This document shows, piece after piece, positions 29,039-38,185 of a stretch of 64,000 nucleotides of DNA. Made by a program: the position numbers and the translations under genes. The notes beneath the pieces were generated by a model that saw only the letters and a program-made list of their open reading frames with translations, searched no databases and was not told the origin of the DNA. Every line of letters starts with the position of its first letter. Position 1 is the stretch's first letter. This DNA is from Acidovorax sp. FHTAMBA. GTDB lineage: Bacteria; Pseudomonadota; Gammaproteobacteria; Burkholderiales; Burkholderiaceae_C. Where the stretch lies: contig NZ_CP152407.1 in the NCBI RefSeq assembly GCF_038958875.1, positions 3,851,501 through 3,915,500 of the forward strand, read 5' to 3'.

Positions 29039-30082
29039 ATGGTTTTTCTCTGGCCCACCCTGCTCTGGCTGATGCTGGCAGTCCCCGTGCTGGTGCTGCT
29101 GTACTGGTGGCTTCTGCATCGCCGCAAAAAAACAGCGCTCAGCTATTCCAGCCTGTCGCTGGTGCGCGAGGCCCTGGGGCCTGGCCAGCGCCTGCGCCGC
29201 CACATCCCGCCTGCCCTGTTCCTGCTGGCCCTGGTGGCGCTGCTGCTGGCCGCCGCGCGCCCGCTGGCGGTGATCACCCTGCCCTCGCAGGACCAGACCA
29301 TCATGCTGGCCATGGATGTGTCGGGCAGCATGCGTGCCACCGACGTGGAGCCCGACCGCCTGACGGCCGCGCAGAACGCGGCCAAGGCCTTCATTGCCGA
29401 GCTGCCCCGCCACGTGCGCGTGGGCATCGTGGCGTTTGCCGGTAGCGCGCAACTGGCCCAGCTGCCCACGCAAAGCCGTGAGGACCTCGTCAAAGCCATC
29501 GACAGCTTCCAGCTACAGCGCGGCACCGCCACGGGCAACGGCATCATGCTGTCGCTGGCCACCATCTTCCCCGACGCGGGGATCGACATCTCCGCCCTGG
29601 GGGGCCGCCAGGCCATGCGTGCCCAGCCCATCGACGAAATCGGCAAGCAGGACCCGGCCAAGAGCTTCACGCCCGTGGCACCGGGCTCGTACAACTCCGC
29701 CGCCATCATCATGCTGACCGACGGCCAACGCACCACCGGCGTGGACCCGCTGGAGGCCGCCAAGTGGGCCGCTGACCGCGGCGTGCGTGTGTACACCGTG
29801 GGTGTGGGCACGGTGCAGGGCGAAACCATTGGCTTCGAGGGCTGGTCGATGCGCGTACGGCTGGACGAGGAAACCCTGAAGGCCGTGGCCACCCGCACCA
29901 ACGCCGAATACTTCCATGCCGCCACGGCGGCCGACCTGAAAAAGGTGTACGAAACCCTCAGCTCACGGCTGACGGTGGAAAAGAAGGAGACCGAGATCTC
30001 TGCGCTGCTGTCCCTGGCCGGCGCTGCGCTGGCCCTGCTGGCGGCGGCGCTGTCGGTGTGGTGGTACGGGAGGGTGATGTAG
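29039..30082 (+). CDS. BatA-type von Willebrand factor A membrane protein
   Basis: 347 aa. N-terminal helices at about 5-26 and 58-76, a VWA domain with the MIDAS motif AMDVSGSMRA (D93, S95, S97) and a C-terminal helix at about 324-343. Named by resemblance to aerotolerance BatA; partner of the MoxR ATPase. No BatB, which often follows, is present; a small exported protein follows instead. ATG at 29039 after a CCACC-rich spacer with AGGACACG. Confidence 0.92.
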   Translation: MVFLWPTLLWLMLAVPVLVLLYWWLLHRRKKTALSYSSLSLVREALGPGQRLRRHIPPALFLLALVALLLAAARPLAVITLPSQDQTIMLAMDVSGSMRATDVEPDRLTAAQNAAKAFIAELPRHVRVGIVAFAGSAQLAQLPTQSREDLVKAIDSFQLQRGTATGNGIMLSLATIFPDAGIDISALGGRQAMRAQPIDEIGKQDPAKSFTPVAPGSYNSAAIIMLTDGQRTTGVDPLEAAKWAADRGVRVYTVGVGTVQGETIGFEGWSMRVRLDEETLKAVATRTNAEYFHAATAADLKKVYETLSSRLTVEKKETEISALLSLAGAALALLAAALSVWWYGRVM

Positions 30083-30119
30083 TGAAGTCGGCAACATGTT
30101 CCAACCCCAGGAGACTCTC

Positions 30120-30368
30120 ATGCGTTCATTGATCCGGGCCTCGGCCCTGGTGCTGCTTTCCATGGCCGCGGGCGCCGCCATGGCCCACAACTGCCCCAAC
30201 GAGATGAAGGCCATCGACGCCAGGCTGGCCACCAACCCCAGCCTGACGGCCGACAACGCCGCCAAGGTCAAACAGCTGCGCGCCGATGGCGAGGCACAGC
30301 ACAAGGCGGGCAAACACGACGACTCGATGAAGTCGCTGGCCGAAGCCAAAAAGATCCTCGGCCTCTGA
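30120..30368 (+). CDS. Small exported protein of unknown function
   Basis: 82 aa: signal peptide (about 1-22, cleavage after AAMA) and a mature part of about 60 residues, polar and probably helical, with one cysteine. AGGAGACTCTC precedes the ATG. It lies 37 bases after the batA-type gene on the same strand, so it is probably transcribed with the MoxR module. I recognise no family. Confidence 0.75.
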   Translation: MRSLIRASALVLLSMAAGAAMAHNCPNEMKAIDARLATNPSLTADNAAKVKQLRADGEAQHKAGKHDDSMKSLAEAKKILGL

Positions 30369-30422
30369 GTGCAAGGCCCGGCGGGCGGGCGGCAATGCCT
30401 TCCCGCCGGCGTTCCCCCCGCG

Positions 30423-31154
30423 CTAGCTCAGCCGCCCCAGCACCAGCCGCACCACGCGGTCGCAGCGCGCGGCCAAAGATTCATCGTGCGTGACCATCAC
30501 AAACGCCGTGCCCTGGTCCCGCGCGAGCTGCAGCATCAAATCGAACACGCCGTCTGCCGTGGTGCGGTCGAGGTTGCCCGTGGGCTCGTCCGCCAACACG
30601 CAGGCGGGCCGGGTGACGAGCGCCCGCGCAATGGCCACACGCTGGCGCTCGCCGCCCGACAGCTCGGCGGGGCGGTGCATCAGGCGCTCTTTCAAACCCA
30701 CCGAGGTGAGCACACGCTCTGCCTCGGCATGGCACTGATCCAACGGCAGGCGGCGAATGCGCAGCGGCATGGCCACGTTGTCCAGCGCGCTGAATTCGGG
30801 CAGCAGGTGGTGAAACTGGTAGATGAAGCCCAGGTGCTGGTTGCGCAGCTGGCCCTGGCGTTCGGCAGAGAGGGAAGACATCTCTTCGCCCTTCAACCGC
30901 ACTGTGCCCGACGTGGGCGCATCCAGCCCACCCAGCAGGTGCAGCAGGGTGCTCTTGCCCGAGCCCGACGCGCCGACGATGGCCAGCGTTTCACCCGCGT
31001 GGATCTGCAGGTCCACGCCTTGCAGCACTGTCACGTCCAGACGGCCTTCGGTAAAGCGCTTGGTGATGCCGCGGGCTTCGAGCACGACCTGATTTTTTAA
31101 GCCTTTTTGACCTTCAGCGCTTGATAGCATTGCGCTAGTAGCTACATTATTCAT
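30423..31154 (-). CDS. lolD: Lipoprotein-releasing ABC transporter, ATP-binding subunit
   Basis: 243 aa ABC ATPase of the LolCDE system that hands lipoproteins to LolA at the inner membrane. Walker A GASGSGKST, signature LSGGERQRVAIARAL and Walker B ADEPTGNLD are intact. The start at 31154 overlaps the end of lolC by eight bases. Residues 1-18 (MNNVATSAMLSSAEGQKG) are encoded by a dispersed palindromic repeat copy, so the N-terminus is an add-on before the family start LEARGITKRF. ATG 31130 is an alternative. Confidence 0.94.
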   Translation of the reverse strand: MNNVATSAMLSSAEGQKGLKNQVVLEARGITKRFTEGRLDVTVLQGVDLQIHAGETLAIVGASGSGKSTLLHLLGGLDAPTSGTVRLKGEEMSSLSAERQGQLRNQHLGFIYQFHHLLPEFSALDNVAMPLRIRRLPLDQCHAEAERVLTSVGLKERLMHRPAELSGGERQRVAIARALVTRPACVLADEPTGNLDRTTADGVFDLMLQLARDQGTAFVMVTHDESLAARCDRVVRLVLGRLS

Positions 31155-31157
31155 AGC
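31101..31157 (+). repeat. Dispersed palindromic repeat, copy 6 (lolC/lolD junction)
   Basis: GCCTTTTTGACCTTC, core AGCGCTTGATAGCATTGCGC, then AGCTACATTATTCATAGC. It contains both the stop codon of lolC (31147-31149) and the start codon of lolD (31152-31154) on the minus strand. Confidence 0.88.
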
Positions 31158-32400
31158 GAAGAGCCTCGGCGGGGTTGACGCGGCTGGCGCGCCAGCTGGG
31201 GTACAGGGTGGCCACAAAAGCCAGGATCAGCGAGATGACGCCGATAGGCACGATATCGCTGCTTTGCGGCTCGCTCGGCATCTTGCTGATGAGGTAGATG
31301 TCCTTGGGCAAGAAGCTCGCGTTCAGCGCCTTCTCGATGGCAGGCACGATCACGTCGATGTTGAACGCGATGCCCAGGCCCAGCAGCAGGCCTACCGCCG
31401 TGCCGATCACGCCGACCATGGCGCCCTGCACCACAAAGATGCCCATGATGCTTTTGGGGCTGGCGCCCAGGGTGCGCAGGATGGCGATGTCGGCACGCTT
31501 GTCGGTCACCGTCATCACCAGGGTCGATACCAGGTTGAACGCCGCCACCGCCACGATGAGCGTGAGGATGATGAACATCATGCGTTTTTCCAACTGCACG
31601 GCCGCAAACCAGGTGCGGTTTTGCTGCGTCCAGTCGCGGATAAGCAATTGCCCGCTGAGCGTGCCCGCCAGTTGCTGGGCCACCTCGCGCGCCTGGTGAA
31701 GGTCCTTGAGCTTCAGCCGCACGCCCGTGGGGCCTTCGAGGCGGAAGATGCGCTGCGCATCCTCGTGGTGCAGCAGCACCAGGGCCGAGTCGTATTCGTA
31801 GTGGCCCGAGTCAAACGTGCCTGCCACCGTCATCTGCTTGAGGCGCGGCACCACGCCCGCCGGGGTGACCTGGCCCGCGGGCGCGATCAGCGTCACCGCA
31901 TCGCCCGCGCGCACACCCAGAGCACGCGCCAGCTCGCCGCCCAGCACCACGCGAAACTCACCGGGCACGAGCAGGTTGAGCGTTTTTTCGTTGGTGGCGG
32001 CCAAGTCCGTCACCGAGCCTTCCAGCGCCGGGTCGATGCCGCGCACCAGCGCACCCTTCATGTCCTCGCCGCGCGCCAGCAGCGCCTGCGCAGCCACAAA
32101 GGGTGCAGCGCCCACCACGTTGGGGTTTTGTTTGGCCTCGGCCAGCGTGAGCGCCGGGTCGGCCAACGCAGCGCCCTGGGGCGCAAAAATCTCGATGTGC
32201 GAGACCACGCTGAGCATGCGGTCGCGCACCTCTTTCTGAAAACCGTTCATCACGCTCAGCACGATGATCAGCGCCGCCACCCCGAGCGCAATGCCCAGCA
32301 TGGACACGCCCGAGATGAACGAGATAAAGCCGTTGCGCCGCGTGGCGCGGCCCGCGCGCGTGTAGCGCCAGCCCAGGGCCAGTTCGTAGGGAATTTGCAT
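31147..32400 (-). CDS. lolC: Lipoprotein-releasing ABC transporter, permease subunit
   Basis: 417 aa LolC/LolE-type protein: N-terminal helix (GFISFISGVSMLGIALGVAA), a large periplasmic MacB-like domain (about 45-270), then three FtsX helices (IILTLIVAVAAFNLVSTLVM onward). Partner of LolD in releasing outer-membrane lipoproteins. Only one permease gene is present, as in many bacteria with a single LolC/E hybrid (LolF type). The last two residues and the stop come from the repeat shared with lolD. Confidence 0.93.
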   Translation of the reverse strand: MQIPYELALGWRYTRAGRATRRNGFISFISGVSMLGIALGVAALIIVLSVMNGFQKEVRDRMLSVVSHIEIFAPQGAALADPALTLAEAKQNPNVVGAAPFVAAQALLARGEDMKGALVRGIDPALEGSVTDLAATNEKTLNLLVPGEFRVVLGGELARALGVRAGDAVTLIAPAGQVTPAGVVPRLKQMTVAGTFDSGHYEYDSALVLLHHEDAQRIFRLEGPTGVRLKLKDLHQAREVAQQLAGTLSGQLLIRDWTQQNRTWFAAVQLEKRMMFIILTLIVAVAAFNLVSTLVMTVTDKRADIAILRTLGASPKSIMGIFVVQGAMVGVIGTAVGLLLGLGIAFNIDVIVPAIEKALNASFLPKDIYLISKMPSEPQSSDIVPIGVISLILAFVATLYPSWRASRVNPAEALRYE

Positions 32401-32480
32401 GGATAAGGAAAGAAGGCACTGCAGAGTGCGGAATGCACGCCACAGGCCGGCCAGATTGTGGCATCCCGGACAATAGGCCC

Positions 32481-33437
32481 ATGTCGGACACCAACCATTT
32501 GCTCATTCCCTACGCCGCCAGCGCAGCCACCGGATGCCAGCAAGCCCAACAGGGCCTCGCCCTGCCCCACCTGGACCGGCTTCTGGCCCGGCTCAGCCCC
32601 CATCCCACCCACAGCGATAGCGGCGAGGAGACCAGCTTCTCCGCCCCCCACGAACGCGCCCTGGCGCGCACCCTCGGCCTGCCCGCGCAGGACGGCCGCA
32701 TCCCCTGGGCTGCATGGCACCGCCACCAGCAAGGCCAGCACACGAACGGCGAGACCTGGGCGTTTGTCACGCCCTGCCAGTGGCAGGTCAGCACCGACCA
32801 CGTCACGCTGCGCAACCCTGACCACCTCGCGCTGGATGACACCGCGTCGCGCGCGTTGCTGGACATCGTCTCGCCCTGGTTCGCCGAAGACGGCATCACC
32901 CTGCACTACGACCAGCCCACACGCTGGCTGGCCAGCAGCCCGCTGTTTGCCGACCTGGCAACCGCCTCGCTGGAGCGCGTGCTGCAACGCGACGTGCGCG
33001 CCTGGATGCCCGATGCGAAAGCGGCCCGCACCCTGCATCGCCTGCACAGCGAGATGCAGATGCTGCTTTACACCCACGCTTTCAACGACGAGCGCTCGGA
33101 GCGCGGGTTGCCGGTGATCAACTCGTTCTGGGTGCATGGCACCGGCGTTCTTGTCTCTCCCCCGGCCTCTGCCGCCACTGCACCGACGGTGCCCACCACC
33201 TTGCGCGACGCGGCACTGAACGAAGACTGGCGCGCCTGGGCCGCTGCGTGGACGGCGCTGGACGCAGGCCCGGTGGCCGATCTGCTGCGCACAGCCGAAA
33301 GCGGCGCGGCGGTGCAATTGACGCTGTGCGGCGATCGCAATGCGCTGGCCTTCCACAGCGCGCCCCGCACGCTGGCACAGCGTTTTCAAAGCCTTTTCAG
33401 GCCCCAGCGCTTTACAGATCTGCGCAACCAGCTATGA
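32481..33437 (+). CDS. RpfE-like protein encoded just before recJ
   Basis: 318 aa, soluble. Resembles the conserved betaproteobacterial proteins annotated as RpfE-type regulatory protein or, wrongly in my view, phosphoglycerate mutase; motifs LHYDQPTRWLA and LINSFWVHGTG-like (VINSFWVHGTG). Function unknown. ATG 32481 is the family start. The final residues (about 303-318) lie in a dispersed palindromic repeat, and the stop overlaps the recJ start (ATGA). Divergent from lolC with an 80-base spacer. Confidence 0.65.
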   Translation: MSDTNHLLIPYAASAATGCQQAQQGLALPHLDRLLARLSPHPTHSDSGEETSFSAPHERALARTLGLPAQDGRIPWAAWHRHQQGQHTNGETWAFVTPCQWQVSTDHVTLRNPDHLALDDTASRALLDIVSPWFAEDGITLHYDQPTRWLASSPLFADLATASLERVLQRDVRAWMPDAKAARTLHRLHSEMQMLLYTHAFNDERSERGLPVINSFWVHGTGVLVSPPASAATAPTVPTTLRDAALNEDWRAWAAAWTALDAGPVADLLRTAESGAAVQLTLCGDRNALAFHSAPRTLAQRFQSLFRPQRFTDLRNQL

Positions 33438-33447
33438 AAATAGTAGC
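33390..33447 (+). repeat. Dispersed palindromic repeat, copy 7 (rpfE-like/recJ junction)
   Basis: AGCCTTTTCAGGCCCC, core AGCGCTTTACAGATCTGCGC, then CAGCTATGAAAATAGTAGC. The ATGA inside it is at once the recJ start codon and the stop codon of the gene before, and the repeat codes the last ~16 residues of one protein and the first four or five of RecJ. Confidence 0.9.
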
Positions 33448-35149
33448 AAGAGACATTCCTCCCCGCGCCGCCTGGGCGCTGGAGCAGGCCGGGGTACACC
33501 CGCTGCTGGCCCGCCTGTACGCCGCACGCGGCGTGCGCGCCAAGGACGAACTGGACGACGGCCTGGGCCGATTGCTGCCCCCCTCGGGCCTCAAAGGCAT
33601 TGACACCGCCGCCCGCCTGCTGGCCGACGCCATCGCGCAAAACCAGCGCCTCGTCATCGTGGCCGACTATGACTGCGACGGCGCAACCGCCTGCGCCGTG
33701 GGCGTGCGCGGCCTGCGTTTGCTGGGCGCCCGCAACGTGGACTACCTGGTGCCCGACCGCGTGACGGACGGTTATGGCCTCACCGCATCCATCGCCCGCC
33801 GCGTGGCCGAGCGCGGGGCCGATGTGCTGATCACCGTGGACAACGGCATCGCCAGCGTGGAGGGCGTGGCCGAAGCCAAGGCGCTGGGCCTCACGGTCGT
33901 CGTCACCGACCACCACCTGCCCGGCCCCGAGCTGCCCGCGGCCGATGCCATCGTCAACCCCAACCAGCCCGGCTGCACTTTCGAGAGCAAGTCCATGGCC
34001 GGTGTGGGCGTGATGTTCTACGTGCTGCTGGCGCTGCGGGCTGAGCTGCGGGCACGCGGAAACTTCGACGCCGCCACCCAACCCAAGCTCGACCCGCTGC
34101 TCACCCTGGTCGCCCTGGGCACCGTGGCCGACGTGGTCAAGCTCGACGCCAACAACCGCCGCCTGGTCGCCCAGGGCCTGAAGCGCATCCGCGCAGGGCA
34201 AATGCCTGCCGGGGTTGCAGCCCTATTCCACGCCGCCGGCCGCAAGGCGCCCGTGGCCACCACCTTCGACTTTGGCTTTGCCTTAGGCCCGCGCATCAAC
34301 GCCGCAGGGCGCCTGGCCGACATGACGCTGGGCATCGAATGCCTGCTGACCGACGACGCAGTCCGCGCCGCCGAGCTGGCGGGCCTGCTTGACGGCATCA
34401 ACCGCGAACGCCGCGAGATCGAGGGCGGCATGCGCGACCAGGCCATGCTGATGGCCGAGAGCCTGTTCCAGGAAGACGAAGAGCCGCCGCCGGCCATCAG
34501 CGTGTTCGACCCGGACTTTCACGAGGGCGTGGTGGGCATCGTGGCCAGCCGCATCAAGGACAAGCTGCACCGCCCGACCTTTGTGTTTGCCGCCAGCAGC
34601 GCGCCGGGCAAGGCGCACGAGCTCAAGGGCTCCGGCCGCTCCATCCCCGGCTTTCACCTGCGCGATGCGCTCGACCTGGTCGCCAAGCGCCACCCGGGCG
34701 TGCTGCTCAAGTTTGGCGGCCACGCCATGGCGGCGGGCTGCACGGTAGATGCCGACGCGTTCGACACCTTCGAGCAGGCGCTGGCCCAAGTCGCGCAGGA
34801 ATGGCTGGACGCCGCCACCCTCACCCGCAAGATAGAAACCGACGGCCCGCTGGCGCCCGAATACTGCCGCGCCGACATCGTGGACACCCTGCACCGCGAG
34901 GTCTGGGGCCAGGGCTTCTTGCCGCCCACCTTCAGCGAAGAAGTGCAAATCGTGAGCCAGCGCCTGGTGGGGGAGGCCAAAAACCACCTGTCCATCAAGA
35001 TCATCCACCAGGGCAACCCGGTGGACGCCATCTGGTTCGGTCACACCGAGCAGCTGCCTGCGCGCGTGCTGCTGGCCTTCCGGCTGGATGTGAACGAATG
35101 GAAGGGCGAGCGCAAGGTGCAGTTTCTGGTGGAGGGGGCGCAGCTGTAG
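33434..35149 (+). CDS. recJ: Single-stranded-DNA-specific exonuclease RecJ
   Basis: 571 aa, standard RecJ length; 5'-3' single-strand exonuclease of recombination and mismatch repair. DHH-family motifs are clear: VADYDCDG at about 75, VVTDHHLPGPE at about 155, GPRINAAGRL in the middle and the DHHA1 motif KFGGHAMAAGC near 430. Start at ATG 33434 is fixed by the ATGA overlap and by the conserved beginning of the protein (IPPRAAWAL). The upstream extension of this frame is noise. Confidence 0.95.
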   Translation: MKIVARDIPPRAAWALEQAGVHPLLARLYAARGVRAKDELDDGLGRLLPPSGLKGIDTAARLLADAIAQNQRLVIVADYDCDGATACAVGVRGLRLLGARNVDYLVPDRVTDGYGLTASIARRVAERGADVLITVDNGIASVEGVAEAKALGLTVVVTDHHLPGPELPAADAIVNPNQPGCTFESKSMAGVGVMFYVLLALRAELRARGNFDAATQPKLDPLLTLVALGTVADVVKLDANNRRLVAQGLKRIRAGQMPAGVAALFHAAGRKAPVATTFDFGFALGPRINAAGRLADMTLGIECLLTDDAVRAAELAGLLDGINRERREIEGGMRDQAMLMAESLFQEDEEPPPAISVFDPDFHEGVVGIVASRIKDKLHRPTFVFAASSAPGKAHELKGSGRSIPGFHLRDALDLVAKRHPGVLLKFGGHAMAAGCTVDADAFDTFEQALAQVAQEWLDAATLTRKIETDGPLAPEYCRADIVDTLHREVWGQGFLPPTFSEEVQIVSQRLVGEAKNHLSIKIIHQGNPVDAIWFGHTEQLPARVLLAFRLDVNEWKGERKVQFLVEGAQL

Positions 35150-35280
35150 GGCTCCACGCCCAGGCCAACGCCGAGGCCATGGGTGCATGCCCAGCCACCG
35201 CGCGTTGGGCCTGTCGAAGCCAGGGCGCTTGCTTCTCCCAGTTCCACAGGCAAGGCAAACGGCGCTCAGTCCCTATCAAG

Positions 35281-35336
35281 CCAAATTGGCCTCCAGCGCT
35301 TGAAATACAAGCGCCGCAAGCTACGCTTTCAATAGC
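35281..35336 (+). repeat. Dispersed palindromic repeat, copy 8 (after recJ)
   Basis: CCAAATTGGCCTCC, core AGCGCTTGAAATACAAGCGC, then AAGCTACGCTTTCAATAGC. Lies in the 298-base space between the convergent recJ and res genes. That space also holds a fragment (CCTGTCGAAGCC, 35210-35221) of the second repeat type found in hipA, and otherwise nothing I can name. Confidence 0.85.
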
Positions 35337-35447
35337 AAATCCCTCTTTTCCTCAGCAGCCCACCCAATTCGGCCGATCGGCCCCGGCGGGAAACCCGCCA
35401 ACCGTTCATGCAAAAGTTCACCGATGCATCCGCGGATGTTTTGAACC

Positions 35448-38153
35448 TCACAACTGACCAATCTTCTTCAGCGCATCTGACAGCCGCTCTGCACCTTCGA
35501 TAGGGTTGTTGTCGAACACCATCATGTACCGGTAGTCCCGACCAGCTTTGGCCTCCCAAAGTTTGCCCAGCTTGAGCTTCAGCTCCGAGTCACTGTTGTC
35601 GCGGTCATCGCCTTTGGTTTCCAGCGCGATGATCTTACCTGCCTTGGTCTTCACAATGAAGTCCGGGTAGTGATTGAGGAAGCCGTTGATACGGAACCCC
35701 TTGCCCCGAGACAGATTTCGGTGCCACCACTGCACGCTGTCCAGGTTGGCTATGTCGTTGATCAATCGTCGTTCAAAGTCACCCATGGCCGCCTCTGTCA
35801 CATACAAGCTCTTCGGTACTGCGCTGGCATTGGCGCTGGGTGTGATTGATTCGGGCAGCTTGAACCCCGGCTGCAGCACGATGCGGTCAACATCCAGCAG
35901 GTCGGTAAACGCTTTCACTGCGTGAACATCGGCCAGCGCCGAAATCTTCTTTTTGATCTTGCGCACATAGGCAACGTCGCGCTCGATGCAGTCGCGCATC
36001 TGCTCCGCGCTCATGCCAACCACAATGCGCCCCACATACTCCTTCACCTCGGGGTCCGTAATGGGATACATGTTGCCGATCAACTCCGTGATGCGGCTCA
36101 CCAGATTGGCAATCTGGCTTTCTTGCGGCAGGCTCAGCAGGTAAGCGGTAAACCGAGCGCGTTCATTCACTGCGAGCTTAAAGGCCTTGGGGGCATAGTT
36201 CTCTACGCCCAACTGCTCCAAGTCCACGCGATACACCTCGGTTTCCACGTCATCAAAGGAAATCGTGGCGTCGGCTTGCGACAAGCGGAAATCCCTCAAA
36301 AGCTCCTCACGCTCGAAGGTTTGATAGGGCTGGTCCGCATCAAAAAAACCACCGTTCTGGACTTTGATAAAAAACTGCGGCAGCGCCAAATTCATGGCTT
36401 CGTCGCGGAACAGTTCTTTCAACCGGTGTCGATTCATCTTGTCCTCCAGCTCTTGCGTCACGCCCTCTTCCGCAGCCTGCGCCTTGGCCTCAAAAGCCTG
36501 GTTTTCCGCCTTGGCTTGCGCCTTGATTTGATCCACAAACGCCGTAGAGGGCGAAGCATCCCCGCCTGTAGCCGCTACCGCAGGCGCGGCGTTTTCGTCC
36601 CACTGGGCGGCAGCTTGCCAGTCTGGCGCCAGAGCGTTCGCATCCAACTCGTCAATGGCATGACTTGGCGCATCGGTACCTTGAGCATCCGGTAGGGCAT
36701 CAAACAAACCCAGCGATGGCGCTGGTACTCCGCCGCCCGGAGCCGGGGCCAGGCATTCTTGCTCCAGCGCGCGAAAGTCCTTGTCGGTAAAGCCCGCCCG
36801 GTTCAAGCCTTTGACCACACTTTGCAAGGTGTCCATGAACCGGTTGCTGGCCGTGAACACATACGATAGGTTCAAAAGATCATGGCTATGTTGCTGTACG
36901 TGCGGCATGCGCAACACGCGGCCCAAAATCTGCTCCACATCCACCGCAGAAGTTTTGTCGGCCAGCGATGCCAGGATGTATGCATTCGGGCAATCCCAGC
37001 CTTCCTTGAGCGCGTTGACGGTAATGATGTAGCGCACCGGGCAATCCCGGCTCATTAGGTCGATACCTTTGAGTTCATTGATGTCGGCCGTTTTGATCTT
37101 GATCTGCTCGGCGGGCACCTTCCATTGCACCAAGGTTTCGCGAATCTTCTCGAACGTGGTGTTGTCATCGGCAGTGCGAGGCTGCGCCTGGAACAGCACG
37201 ATGGGGCGGATGTGTTTGCCGCCTGCGGCCTCTTCTTTTTGGGCCATGGCCTCCAGTTGCCCCCGCAAAACAAGCGCGGCCTCCATCACCTCGACCTTGC
37301 TGCTGCGGTTGGCCACGATCACCGGCAACTTCACCATGTGCTGCTTCTTGAGCGCCAGCGCGTCCACAAAGCTAATGATGTTGCTGTTGTTGCGCGGCGT
37401 GGCCGTCAGGTCCAGGATGAGATCCGGGTTCAGGTTCTTCATCATCTCCACCGACAACTGGCTTTCTGCGTTGTGGCTCTCGTCCACCACCACCACAGGC
37501 CGCATGCGGCGAATCACATTGATAAGGGCTGAGGGGTCATGCTCAGGCAAAAGCCAGTCGCTGCCGTCGCCCTGGTCGGGTAACAAGAACGAGGCCAGGT
37601 TACCGTTCTCCTGGTAAATCTTGCGGTCTTCCTTGTTTTTGGCGCGCAGCGAGTCAAAGCTCATCACCACAATCGACAGTTGTTCTTGGGCCGTGTCGTA
37701 CGAGAACCCTGCGCCCATCAGCAAGTCGCGCTTTTCGTACACCGCCACGCGGTGGCGGAACAACTGGTCCAGACGCCTGCGATAAGGATGCTCGGGGTTA
37801 CCCAACGCCTGCACGGTTTGGTCCAGGATGGTGAGTGATGGCACCAGCCACACCACCATCTTGGGCCGCCTGGGGCTTCGCTTGGTCAACGCGGTAAACA
37901 CCGTCTCCAAGGCATTCACAGCAATAAAGGTCTTGCCCCCCGCCGTGGGCACCTTGGCGCAGATGTGCGGTACGCCGGGCACCGTGTTTTTGTAAGGCTC
38001 CATGCCTGCCCGCGCACCCGTGCTGCCCACCCGCACGCCCCGGCTGGACCAATAGTCAGAAAAAGCCTGGGCCAAGTTGGGCGTGCGGTCCAGCACGTCC
38101 AGATAGTCGGCCAAGTCAACCAGCACACGCGCTTGGTAATTTTTGAGTTCCAT
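35448..38153 (-). CDS. Type III restriction enzyme, Res (helicase-nuclease) subunit
   Basis: 901 aa superfamily 2 translocase-endonuclease. Walker A VPTAGGKTF at about 63, DExH motif VVVDESHNAES at about 221, a motif VI-like EQILGRVLRMPH at about 405, and a C-terminal PD-(D/E)XK nuclease (PDFIVKTKAG then IALETKGDD at about 845-870). It needs the Mod subunit encoded just upstream for site recognition, 32 bases away. GC content is visibly lower than in the flanking housekeeping genes, suggesting horizontal transfer. Confidence 0.93.
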   Translation of the reverse strand: MELKNYQARVLVDLADYLDVLDRTPNLAQAFSDYWSSRGVRVGSTGARAGMEPYKNTVPGVPHICAKVPTAGGKTFIAVNALETVFTALTKRSPRRPKMVVWLVPSLTILDQTVQALGNPEHPYRRRLDQLFRHRVAVYEKRDLLMGAGFSYDTAQEQLSIVVMSFDSLRAKNKEDRKIYQENGNLASFLLPDQGDGSDWLLPEHDPSALINVIRRMRPVVVVDESHNAESQLSVEMMKNLNPDLILDLTATPRNNSNIISFVDALALKKQHMVKLPVIVANRSSKVEVMEAALVLRGQLEAMAQKEEAAGGKHIRPIVLFQAQPRTADDNTTFEKIRETLVQWKVPAEQIKIKTADINELKGIDLMSRDCPVRYIITVNALKEGWDCPNAYILASLADKTSAVDVEQILGRVLRMPHVQQHSHDLLNLSYVFTASNRFMDTLQSVVKGLNRAGFTDKDFRALEQECLAPAPGGGVPAPSLGLFDALPDAQGTDAPSHAIDELDANALAPDWQAAAQWDENAAPAVAATGGDASPSTAFVDQIKAQAKAENQAFEAKAQAAEEGVTQELEDKMNRHRLKELFRDEAMNLALPQFFIKVQNGGFFDADQPYQTFEREELLRDFRLSQADATISFDDVETEVYRVDLEQLGVENYAPKAFKLAVNERARFTAYLLSLPQESQIANLVSRITELIGNMYPITDPEVKEYVGRIVVGMSAEQMRDCIERDVAYVRKIKKKISALADVHAVKAFTDLLDVDRIVLQPGFKLPESITPSANASAVPKSLYVTEAAMGDFERRLINDIANLDSVQWWHRNLSRGKGFRINGFLNHYPDFIVKTKAGKIIALETKGDDRDNSDSELKLKLGKLWEAKAGRDYRYMMVFDNNPIEGAERLSDALKKIGQL

Positions 38154-38185
38154 GATGTCGCTGCGATCCGTGGTGGTGTTCTGGC

